From positions 1 through 16,891 of the forward strand of contig JAILIO010000186.1 in NCBI GenBank assembly GCA_024695225.1: a DNA stretch of 16,891 bases, written 5' to 3'. Both the position numbers and the translations under genes were made by a program. The DNA comes from Lachnospiraceae bacterium (GTDB lineage: Bacteria; Bacillota; Clostridia; Lachnospirales; Lachnospiraceae). Below are positions 1 through 6,612 of the stretch, piece by piece (position 1 is the first letter of the stretch; each line of letters opens with the position of its first letter). The notes under the pieces are model-generated. The model did not search any database, was not told the origin of the DNA, and saw only the letters and a list, made by a program, of their open reading frames with translations.

Positions 1-227
1 CAGGTGCCCTGGAACTCTGTGAGACCACAGACCCCAGGGGAGAATATGTGCTGATACTGGAAGGTTCCCGGGAGGATGACACAGATCAGGAAAACTTTTC
101 AGACCTTACGGTTCAGGAGCATGTGAAGATGTATGAAGATCAGGGGATGAGCAGAAAAGACGCCATGAAAGCCGCCGCGAAGGACAGGGGCGTCAGAAAA
201 AGCGACATATATAAAGAGCTCCTCTGA
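1..227 (+). CDS. rsmI: RsmI, 16S rRNA (cytidine-1402-2'-O)-methyltransferase, C-terminal fragment
   Basis: This is the last 75 codons of a plus-strand gene cut by the left edge; the reading frame starts at base 3 and the TGA is at 225-227. The visible peptide carries the family C-terminal signatures RGEYVLILEG, then VQEHVKMYEDQGMSRKDAMK, then AKDRGVRKSDIYKELL at the end. RsmI uses S-adenosylmethionine to methylate the ribose of C1402 in the decoding centre of 16S rRNA, partnering with RsmH on the same base. The SAM-binding part lies outside the window, so the call rests on the tail alone. The gene is convergent with the minus-strand yaaR-like gene, with a hairpin repeat array between them. 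In related Clostridia and Bacillus the two lie in the same orientation a few genes apart, so this arrangement is rearranged. Confidence 0.88.
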   Translation, partial: GALELCETTDPRGEYVLILEGSREDDTDQENFSDLTVQEHVKMYEDQGMSRKDAMKAAAKDRGVRKSDIYKELL

Positions 228-263
228 GGTTGGATTCCCCGCCGCAAAAGTCATTATTTACAA

Positions 264-508
264 TAATCCCGGGGGCGAGCCCGGGAAAAAAACACTATGC
301 AGATATATCCGGGGGCGAGCCCGGGAAAAAACATTATACAGACATATCCGGGGCGAACCCCGGGAAATCCTATCTTGTAATGATATCCGGGAGCAAACCC
401 CGAAAAATCCTATCTTGTAATGATATCCGGGGCAAACCCCGAAAAATCCTATCTTGTAATGATATCCGGGAGCAAACCCCGGAAAATAGTCCTCATGTAA
501 AGATATCC
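264..508. repeat. Tandem array of about six 39-41 bp hairpin units plus a degenerate one
   Basis: The element fills the gap between convergent rsmI and the yaaR-like gene. Counting from the shared ATATCC, units start at about 264, 305, 344, 383, 423, 462 and 503, giving spacings of 41, 39, 39, 40, 39 and 41 bp. Each of the first six units has a GC-rich inverted repeat. The cleanest are CCGGGGCGAACCCCGG (unit 3; its minus-strand RNA has a UUCG loop) and CGGGGCAAACCCCG (unit 5). Two spacer subtypes occur: one in units 1-2 and one ending CTTGTAATG in units 3-5. The last junction covers the stop codon and final codons of the minus-strand gene. Neither strand shows a T-tract directly after a hairpin, so a classical intrinsic terminator is not evident, although an array between convergent genes could still end transcription or protect 3' ends. 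Confidence 0.85.
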
Positions 509-939
509 AGCAGCAGGCCCCTGATATCCCCTATGGTGTCCAGTATCTTTATATTGTCGGTCTCATCCTCGATGAGGGCTCTGGCCAGTTCATCCATCTT
601 GTCATCTATCTGCCTTATGATGCCATACACCCGGTGTCTCCCCTTCCGGTCCAGGAAGTTTTCCCTGGAGAACTCGTGAGACCTGGTGACCACCTCGTTC
701 AGGAAGGACTTTATCAGGGCGCGGTAACGCTTCATGTCGCGGATATCGTGTTTCTTGGAGATCCTGTCCCCCTGTTCAGATATCTGCTCCATCATGGCAG
801 TGAGAGCTTCCCTGAGTTCGGACTCTCCTATCTGAGATGCAAGGGTGAACTTAAAAGTACCGTCCGCAGGGACTTCCGTATTCTCCTGTACCTGCTGAGT
901 CTCCTGTATCTGACTCATCTGCTGGATCCTGAAATCCAT
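493..939 (-). CDS. yaaR: YaaR-family (DUF327) protein
   Basis: A 148-residue, mostly helical, soluble protein close in length to Bacillus YaaR (about 146). The recognisable core runs from FKFTLASQIGE (about residues 30-40) through KRYRALIKSFLNEVV to the C-terminal RHRVYGIIRQIDDKMDELA and a final GDIRGLLLDIF. The molecular function of DUF327 proteins is not established. The ATG at 939 lies 3 nt after the stop of the guanylate kinase-like gene, whose last codons supply a GAGGGGAG ribosome binding site about 10 nt upstream. In related genomes gmk-like and yaaR are followed by holB (DNA polymerase III delta') and yaaT; here they are followed by a repeat array and a convergent rsmI. The last few codons are themselves part of that repeat array. 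Confidence 0.85.
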   Translation of the reverse strand: MDFRIQQMSQIQETQQVQENTEVPADGTFKFTLASQIGESELREALTAMMEQISEQGDRISKKHDIRDMKRYRALIKSFLNEVVTRSHEFSRENFLDRKGRHRVYGIIRQIDDKMDELARALIEDETDNIKILDTIGDIRGLLLDIFT

Positions 940-942
940 ATG

Positions 943-1533
943 TCAAACACTCCCCTCAAGCTTTTCCTTAAGCCATACCGCTATCTCACCGGCGCATTTT
1001 TCTGATCCGTTTTCGGTAGAAAACCGCCCTGCCACCCCGATGGTGGACAGTCTCTCCTCGGAGAAATCGATGCGGTCCGCCAGAAAGCGCCTGCAAACCT
1101 CGTCATAATGAGGCTCTTCCCTCTCTGCTTCACGGGTTATGTATCTGGTGAGCAGTGTGTGATCCGATGCCTCTATATATATCGGCAGGATGTTCTCATT
1201 TCCCCACTTGTCTATGTAGGACGCGCAGGAATCCACCGTCGCGATCACAAGGAAATGATCTCCTGTTATATCCGTATCGTCTGTCGTAAAGTAATACCAG
1301 TCTCCCAGCTGGGTATGGTATGTTCTCTTCTCCAGCACATGCCCCTCTGCGTCCAGTTTCCTGAACTCTTCCTCCGAAAGGAATCGGTACTCCACCCCGT
1401 CCTTCTCCCCGGGGCGTATGGGTCTGGTGGTGCAGGTGATCAGCCTCTTAAAGGCCAGCCCCCGGTCCTTCATCAGGTAAGAGTATACGGTATCCTTTCC
1501 GGATGCGCTTTTTCCGACTATACAGCAGAGCAT
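943..1533 (-). CDS. gmk: Guanylate kinase-like protein
   Basis: A 196-residue P-loop kinase. The Walker A loop GKSASGKDT is at residues 7-15, the GMP-domain signature TTRPIRPGEKDGVEYRF at about 35-51, and a CRRFLADRIDFSEE segment is near the C-terminus. Canonical Gmk phosphorylates GMP to GDP with ATP and has a GPSGAGKGT loop. This protein belongs to the diverged clostridial subgroup found next to yaaR, with RTYHTQLG where the canonical YYGT-type motif is expected. A canonical gmk probably exists elsewhere in the genome, so GMP kinase activity here is plausible but not certain. The ATG at 1533 sits 1 nt after the TGA of the epimerase gene and has no strong Shine-Dalgarno of its own, which suggests translational coupling. 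Confidence 0.82.
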   Translation of the reverse strand: MLCCIVGKSASGKDTVYSYLMKDRGLAFKRLITCTTRPIRPGEKDGVEYRFLSEEEFRKLDAEGHVLEKRTYHTQLGDWYYFTTDDTDITGDHFLVIATVDSCASYIDKWGNENILPIYIEASDHTLLTRYITREAEREEPHYDEVCRRFLADRIDFSEERLSTIGVAGRFSTENGSEKCAGEIAVWLKEKLEGSV

Positions 1534-1534
1534 C

Positions 1535-2410
1535 TCACAGACAGGATATACTGTACGAAGTAGTGTAGTCTTCCCCGGATCTCAGACTGATGAGACCCAT
1601 ATTCTCCAGATCCGGCTCCAGTCCGGCGATGGGGGGAAGAGATGTCCAGGGTTCTATGCATATAAACGGAGCCTCGCTGTCAGGCTTCTGCCAGAGACAG
1701 ACATAGGGCATATTCAGGAAGGAGACCACAAAGCTCCTGTCGTGATCATTGGATTCAACGGTTATGCCTCCGCCGCTGTCTGCGAGGAGAACAGCGCCAT
1801 CGCTGAACAGATTGTGGGAGAGCTCCACGCAGGAATCCTCATCCAGCTCGAATTCCTCGTCCGAAGATCCCCTGAGCAGACCGGTCTCAAAGGTGGCTAT
1901 CCTCCTGGGCTCTGACCCGGCGAAGAACCTCAGCCTGTAATCCTCAAACCGCGCCCCCTCTTCCAGGGGAACATTGAAGCCGGGATTGCCCGCAATGGCA
2001 AAATACATGGAATCGTTGTTCAGGTTCACCACCACATATTTCACAGTCAATGTACGGCCTGTAAGTCTGAACTCCAGCCGCAGGGTGAAGTGAAAGGGAT
2101 AGCTTTTCCGGCTCTCCTTCGTGTCGGAGACTGAAAGCACCAGGGATTCCCCGGTGAGAGAGTCCACCTTCATCCGCATATCCTTGAGAAACCCGTGGGT
2201 TTCCAGGGTATAATGCTCATCCATGTATGTGTATATATTTCTCTCAAGTTTTATCTGAAAAGGAAAATAATTGGGAGCATGCCCGACCCAGTACTCAGCA
2301 TTCCCCTGCCAGATATATTCGATGCCGGACCGATCCTTTATGGACAGGATCTCTCCGCCAAAGGAGCTGATCTCGCATATTAAATATTCGTTCTCAAGCG
2401 TAATGATCAA
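1535..2410 (-). CDS. Aldose 1-epimerase family (LacX-like mutarotase), TTG start
   Basis: A 291-residue cytoplasmic beta-sandwich protein of the galactose mutarotase superfamily, which interconverts alpha and beta anomers of free sugars. Supporting features are the N-terminus IITLENEYLICEISSFGGE, the ETHGFLKD motif around His72, GNPGFNVPLEEG at about 141-152 and CIEPWTSLPP with the putative catalytic Glu253. I place the start at TTG 2410-2408 because GGAGGTG lies 5 nt upstream and the resulting N-terminus fits the family. An in-frame ATG at 2431 has no ribosome binding site. The catalytic His normally found in the GGHPxFN motif reads Asn here (N142, codon AAT, one base from a His codon), so activity is uncertain. 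It heads a tight unit with the gmk-like and yaaR-like genes; its sugar substrate cannot be told from the sequence. Confidence 0.82.
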   Translation of the reverse strand: MIITLENEYLICEISSFGGEILSIKDRSGIEYIWQGNAEYWVGHAPNYFPFQIKLERNIYTYMDEHYTLETHGFLKDMRMKVDSLTGESLVLSVSDTKESRKSYPFHFTLRLEFRLTGRTLTVKYVVVNLNNDSMYFAIAGNPGFNVPLEEGARFEDYRLRFFAGSEPRRIATFETGLLRGSSDEEFELDEDSCVELSHNLFSDGAVLLADSGGGITVESNDHDRSFVVSFLNMPYVCLWQKPDSEAPFICIEPWTSLPPIAGLEPDLENMGLISLRSGEDYTTSYSISCL

Positions 2411-2415
2411 TGGCA

Positions 2416-2422
2416 CACCTCC
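2416..2422 (-). promoter_or_regulatory. Ribosome binding site that sets the epimerase start at TTG
   Basis: GGAGGTG on the minus strand, 5 nt before the TTG at 2410. The alternative ATG at 2431 lies upstream of this site and is preceded by an AT-rich stretch without a Shine-Dalgarno match. Confidence 0.6.
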
Positions 2423-2483
2423 GGTGGTCATTTTAACATATCGGTAAAAAAGGAGAAAGTGCCTGTCTGCAAAACTCCCTCCG

Positions 2484-2561
2484 TCACTTCTTTTTGGACT
2501 CCCTGCTCTTCCCGAGACGGACTCACGCTTTTTTGGACTCTCTGCTCTTCCTGATGAGTTC
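2484..2561 (-). repeat. 39 bp tandem duplication of the transglutaminase gene's 3' end
   Basis: Bases 2523-2561 encode the last residues of the transglutaminase (ending RKSRESKKA and TGA). Bases 2484-2522 repeat the same segment with changes and, read in frame, would end GKSRESKKK and TGA. The two TGA codons are exactly 39 bp apart. Shared stretches include GGAAGAGCAG, with GAGTCCAAAAA downstream in both. The downstream copy is untranslated because the upstream copy already carries a stop. It occupies part of the 112 nt gap before the epimerase gene. Confidence 0.75.
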
Positions 2562-4667
2562 CCTCACCTTTTTTCCGAAGGCCCGAACCCTTTCCCTGTC
2601 TTCCTTTGACACATCCCTGTCCCCGAAAGAGGCGTTCAGGACGGCTCTCCTTGCGGCGTCCGTGCAGAGCGCAAGATCAGAAGGATCCGATACCTCAAAC
2701 TCAGACATTTCAACTGCAAGAGCCGAAGGGAAACCTTTTTCGCTGCCGTCATACCCGACTCCCAGGGCTTTGTCGTGAAGATTTCTCACATACCCCGCAT
2801 ACTCCCGGGAAAGGGCATTCCCCTTTGAGACCACCTTTCCCCTCCTCCTCTTCCTGATGGAAATGATGAGGCTCAGGGCCATCACCCCGGTTGCCAGAAG
2901 TATTCCCGCGTGAACCCCAAAGCCGGGGGCCAGTTCATCGGAAGTGAAGGCATATTTTGACCGCTTCATGGATTCTATGCCGCCGCCGTTTGCAAAAAGT
3001 CCCTCCAGGAATGAGGCATCCAGCCCCGGATAAGTGTCGGGTGCGTATGACGCAGGTGTCACCTCTATAGGCACCCATCCGTATCCTTCCATGAATATCT
3101 CCGGCCAGGCATGCCCCATGGCCCCTGTGACGGAAACTCTCCAGGTGCCGTCCCCGTTGTCGGTGAAATCGTCCGGTCCCACCACATAGCCCGCGGCGTA
3201 TCTGGCGGGTACCCCGCACATCCTGTACATCAGCACAGCGGCGGATGCGTAGTGCTGACAGTAGCCCCTGTGGGATTCCGTGAGAAAATACTCGACCGGG
3301 TCCTTATTTACGGGGGTGAAGCCGGGTCTTGTGGAGTATTCCGCGTTGTTGTCCAGAATAGCGTAAATTAGTGCGGAAATTATCATAGGATCCTCATCCC
3401 CGGTGAGATCGTACGCGTCGATAAGTCCCCGCACCCCCTCAAGTCCCTTCTCCGGGACCGCAGTGTAGGCGGTGTCAGCCAGACCCTTGTACACCTTTTC
3501 AAATTCCCTGTAGGCCCCGTTTCTGCTGCCCTCCAGATAGGGTCCCCTCATTTCCGTAAATGACAGGGAGTAGGTGTCGTACGCAAGCCCGGTGTTCTCA
3601 TTTAACACGCTGAGGTAGGGCCTGAACATCATGCTCTGATCCTCCAGCCTCACAACGTCCATGTCAATGGTCTCTGACCTGTCCGATGCCGCCTGATAAT
3701 AAATGCCGTCTATGTAATCCCCGGACACATCCCCGGGGAGCGCTCCCCGTCTCATTGCCGCGGAATAGATGTAGACATCAGTATTCTCTTCCCAGACTCC
3801 CCTGATGCTCTCGTAGTCCCCGCCGGAGAAGCCCCTCAGATAGATGCTGCCCTCCGGCTGCTGTGACGTCCTTATTTCCAGGGCTCTGGTGGACAGGGGG
3901 TACACATTTCCGCGGTTTATGGTGCCGGAAATGCCGTTGTCACCAATGCCAAAGGATGCCAGCAGGTTTTTAAGTCCCGACTCCATGGCGAGGGACACAT
4001 TGTACAGCCCGCTGCCGGTGAGCCTGACAGTCATCAGGGCCGTGGAGAACACAAACACTGCGGCGATGCCCATAACCACCCCTGTCTTCAGCACCACCCT
4101 TTCCCTGTAACGCTCATCCGTGTGGTATCTGGTGGGCATGAGCCTTCTTGCGGACATGCCGTACATGGCCCAGAGCACCATGTTGAATGCGGTAAATAAA
4201 AACACGGTGGTCACCCCGGCGTTCATGCCAACCACAGGGCTCACCACCAGGATCCATGACATGAACATGTACATGAACCAATGGATGTGGAGCACATTTT
4301 CCGTGAGGAACACAAGGATCGTGAGCATGAACATGAGAAACATGACGCCAAGAGTCACATCCACCGGGTCCGAAGACTCATTTATAAACAGGGCGTAGGG
4401 CAGCATGACCATCTGCTGCCACACCGGCCTGCACAGGAACACAAAGACAGCGCCCATGACGGCTATGGCGCAGAAGGACATGAGGAAACCGATCCTGTCG
4501 AACTTTTCATATAAAAGCCACATGACAAAGGCTGCAAACACTGCGGGAATGGCGGATACCACGGGTATGAAGCCCACTCCTCCCATGGAGCCCAGAAACA
4601 GATATATCCCCGCTACGGCAAGCCCCGGTATGATCATCACCAAAGGAGACATGTGATCGTTTTCCAT
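2523..4667 (-). CDS. Membrane-anchored transglutaminase-like protein (TgpA type)
   Basis: A 714-residue membrane protein. The N-terminal part (about residues 8-212) holds some seven hydrophobic helices. It is followed by an extracytoplasmic region with a transglutaminase-core domain, one more transmembrane helix at about 586-604, a basic RKRRRGK stop-transfer and a charged cytoplasmic tail. The catalytic residues appear as Cys470 in RGYCQHYASA, His519 in MGHAWPE and an acidic residue in GWVPIEVTP (Glu535, where many relatives have Asp). Such proteins usually sit with MoxR and DUF58 partners; roles in cell-envelope processing are inferred for the family, with substrates unknown. The ATG at 4667 is preferred: it overlaps the DUF58 stop as TGATG and has GGAGG 10 nt upstream. 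A longer in-frame extension lies inside the DUF58 gene. The C-terminal end is duplicated downstream. Confidence 0.85.
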   Translation of the reverse strand: MENDHMSPLVMIIPGLAVAGIYLFLGSMGGVGFIPVVSAIPAVFAAFVMWLLYEKFDRIGFLMSFCAIAVMGAVFVFLCRPVWQQMVMLPYALFINESSDPVDVTLGVMFLMFMLTILVFLTENVLHIHWFMYMFMSWILVVSPVVGMNAGVTTVFLFTAFNMVLWAMYGMSARRLMPTRYHTDERYRERVVLKTGVVMGIAAVFVFSTALMTVRLTGSGLYNVSLAMESGLKNLLASFGIGDNGISGTINRGNVYPLSTRALEIRTSQQPEGSIYLRGFSGGDYESIRGVWEENTDVYIYSAAMRRGALPGDVSGDYIDGIYYQAASDRSETIDMDVVRLEDQSMMFRPYLSVLNENTGLAYDTYSLSFTEMRGPYLEGSRNGAYREFEKVYKGLADTAYTAVPEKGLEGVRGLIDAYDLTGDEDPMIISALIYAILDNNAEYSTRPGFTPVNKDPVEYFLTESHRGYCQHYASAAVLMYRMCGVPARYAAGYVVGPDDFTDNGDGTWRVSVTGAMGHAWPEIFMEGYGWVPIEVTPASYAPDTYPGLDASFLEGLFANGGGIESMKRSKYAFTSDELAPGFGVHAGILLATGVMALSLIISIRKRRRGKVVSKGNALSREYAGYVRNLHDKALGVGYDGSEKGFPSALAVEMSEFEVSDPSDLALCTDAARRAVLNASFGDRDVSKEDRERVRAFGKKVRELIRKSRESKKA

Positions 4668-5689
4668 CACTTCATATCCTCCTTTGAATAAACTCTTATC
4701 AGGTTTCCATCTATCATGAGTTTCAGATCCCTGCCAAAGACCGCACACCCTTCCGGGGGAACTCCCACAGCCTCCCTGCTCTCTGCATCATCGTCCGCAT
4801 CCGCCGAATACAGCGCCAGCATAAATGAATCGCAGTCATCCGGGGAAAAGGCCTTTATTTCCTCTGAAGCCCCCGTAAATGATAGCTTCACATAGTCATA
4901 TTCATCCACAAGCCCGGTGATCATAGTGTAAATAAGATCGTAATACGCATCCCTCCACCTGATATCCGGGAAAGCCCCTCTCCTGTCTGCATAGAAGGCC
5001 ATACTCCTGTAGGAAGGTTTCTCGTATTCCCTCACATACAGGTCGTCGCTGCCCACCCGGAGTTTCCAGTCTATCCTTCTCACAGGATCGTCTTCACGGT
5101 ATTCCCTGATATCCGTGATCTCAGGGGGTTCCTCGCCCCTGTCCGGATGGGACTCGGACTGGTTCACCGGGTCTTCGTGCCAGGAGATCATGGAGTGCTC
5201 CGGGATCCGCCTGGCCGGGAGCACATATATCCTCATATCTGTTTTCCTGCCGTGACGCATACTGAAGAGGGACAGGTAGTCGTAGACCTTGACCGGCTTC
5301 AGCGCCACCGTCATGACGCCCAGATGCACCGGCGTGACGGACAATGAGACCTCCCTTTCCTCGTTGTCCTCGAGTCCTCCCACATAGGTTTTCGATTCGT
5401 TTGCGCCCTTCATAAATGAAAACCTCATGTTCAGGGCGTATCTGGGCACCGGTATCCCTGCCTTTGATGAGACTCTGACCCTCACCCGTTCATCGGAAAA
5501 GATCCTGCACACCACAGCGTGATCCCTGAATACTGCTTCCATTTTGCCCCTCAGATAGATCACCTGGAAGAGCATCACAACATAAAACAGGACCTCAGAC
5601 ACCGCCACTGCCATGAGCACCGGTGAATAATAAAGTCCTGCGTAGTACCAGGTGACAAGGGTCACCAGGATATATATGAAATTAAGCAT
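4667..5689 (-). CDS. DUF58 domain protein, MoxR partner
   Basis: A 340-residue protein with two N-terminal hydrophobic helices (about residues 2-20 and 22-45), a beta-rich middle, and the DUF58 signature ITDIREYREDDPVRRIDWK at about 191-209, followed by DLYVREYEKPSYRSMAF. DUF58 proteins have a von Willebrand A-like fold and are commonly encoded between a MoxR ATPase and a transglutaminase or vWA protein, which matches this locus. The expected role is as a MoxR-dependent factor acting on envelope functions; this is inferred from family context. The ATG at 5689 overlaps the end of the MoxR gene by 8 nt, and its TGA shares one base with the transglutaminase ATG. Translation of the three genes is therefore probably coupled. 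Confidence 0.88.
   Translation of the reverse strand: MLNFIYILVTLVTWYYAGLYYSPVLMAVAVSEVLFYVVMLFQVIYLRGKMEAVFRDHAVVCRIFSDERVRVRVSSKAGIPVPRYALNMRFSFMKGANESKTYVGGLEDNEEREVSLSVTPVHLGVMTVALKPVKVYDYLSLFSMRHGRKTDMRIYVLPARRIPEHSMISWHEDPVNQSESHPDRGEEPPEITDIREYREDDPVRRIDWKLRVGSDDLYVREYEKPSYRSMAFYADRRGAFPDIRWRDAYYDLIYTMITGLVDEYDYVKLSFTGASEEIKAFSPDDCDSFMLALYSADADDDAESREAVGVPPEGCAVFGRDLKLMIDGNLIRVYSKEDMK
4678..4682 (-). promoter_or_regulatory. Ribosome binding site for the transglutaminase gene
   Basis: GGAGG inside the last codons of the DUF58 gene, 10 nt before ATG 4667. It supports that start over the upstream in-frame extension. Confidence 0.5.
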
Positions 5690-6599
5690 AGGCGGGTTTT
5701 CTTACGCTCTTCAGGATCTCCTTTACGACGAAATCCCTGTTCCTGCCGCCCACAGCGGCATTTCTTCCAAGCCTTAACCTGTGGCGTATGATGTATGGAA
5801 ACTGTTCGGAAACATCCTCGGGAGTCACAAAATCCCTGCCGTCAAGCCATGCAGATGCCCTGGACATGCGGGAAAGCGCTATGGTCGCCCTGGGGCTCAC
5901 GCCTCCCTCCGTAAGTTCGTCAGACCTGGTCCTTTCGATCAGATCCACAATATATCCGCCCACACTGTCCTTTATAAATATCTGCGAAATCTCACCGGAA
6001 ATACGCATCAGTTCATCTCCGGTCATGACGGTCTCAACCTTAAGGGCGCCTGTATCCTCCGCCTTTTCCGTGACCATCCTGAGTTCACTGTTCCTGTCGG
6101 GATATCCAAGTGTGAGCCCTGTCATGAACCTGTCCACCTGGGACTCCGGTATCCCCTGTGTCCCGGCGCTGCCTGTGGGATTCTGGGTCGCTATCACAAA
6201 GAAGGGTTCAGGCACCATCCTGGTCTCCCCCTCCACAGTCACCTGTTTCTCCTGCATCACTTCCAAAAGCGCCGACTGGGTCTTGGGAGACGTGCGGTTC
6301 AGTTCATCCGCAAGCAGGAGATTGCAGAACACCGCCCCCTCCCGGTATTCAAACTTCCCGGTGTCACGCCTGTAAACATTGTAACCCGTGATATCCGAGG
6401 GCAATACGTCCGGGGTGAACTGGATCCTTTTGAATTCCAGGTCCATGGCCTTTGAAAAAGCCAGGGCGAGAGTGGTCTTTCCAACCCCGGGGATGTCTTC
6501 CAAAAGCACATTTCCGCCGGAGAGGAAGGTCAGCATTATCTCCAGTATCTCTTTTTCTTTACCGTAAATAACGGATCCCACCTGTTCCAGGACCCGCAT
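5682..6599 (-). CDS. MoxR-family AAA+ ATPase
   Basis: A 305-residue cytoplasmic AAA+ protein. Walker A is EDIPGVGKTT (about residues 34-43), Walker B LLLADELNR (about 94-102) and sensor 1 ATQNP (137-141), followed by the family motif IPESQVDRF and the C-terminal lid segment GVSPRATIALSR. MoxR ATPases act as chaperone-like factors that activate or assemble partner vWA/DUF58 proteins, one of which is encoded immediately downstream. The N-terminus is short but complete relative to the family (YGKEKEILEIML leads into Walker A). The ATG at 6599 follows the upstream stop by 13 nt and lacks a clear Shine-Dalgarno, so it is probably translated by coupling or re-initiation. The end overlaps the DUF58 gene by 8 nt. 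Confidence 0.92.
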   Translation of the reverse strand: MRVLEQVGSVIYGKEKEILEIMLTFLSGGNVLLEDIPGVGKTTLALAFSKAMDLEFKRIQFTPDVLPSDITGYNVYRRDTGKFEYREGAVFCNLLLADELNRTSPKTQSALLEVMQEKQVTVEGETRMVPEPFFVIATQNPTGSAGTQGIPESQVDRFMTGLTLGYPDRNSELRMVTEKAEDTGALKVETVMTGDELMRISGEISQIFIKDSVGGYIVDLIERTRSDELTEGGVSPRATIALSRMSRASAWLDGRDFVTPEDVSEQFPYIIRHRLRLGRNAAVGGRNRDFVVKEILKSVRKPAYA

Positions 6600-6612
6600 T
6601 ACGGGATCTGCA

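Noticed and set aside
264..508. CRISPR-like array (regular 39-41 bp period)
   Set aside because: The parts between hairpins are themselves repeated rather than unique, there are no cas genes, and each unit is one contiguous repeat with no spacer of typical 30+ bp length.
2420..2430. 11-mer TCCGGTGGTCA shared with 12409-12419 and 12451-12461, all upstream of minus-strand genes
   Set aside because: At 2420-2430 it partly overlaps a ribosome binding site, and two of the three copies are in one tandem duplication. Three occurrences do not show a regulatory element.
4668..4748. Longer transglutaminase N-terminus starting at 4748
   Set aside because: It would extend 81 nt into the DUF58 gene, adds residues unlike the family, and the ATG at 4667 has both a ribosome binding site and the TGATG overlap.
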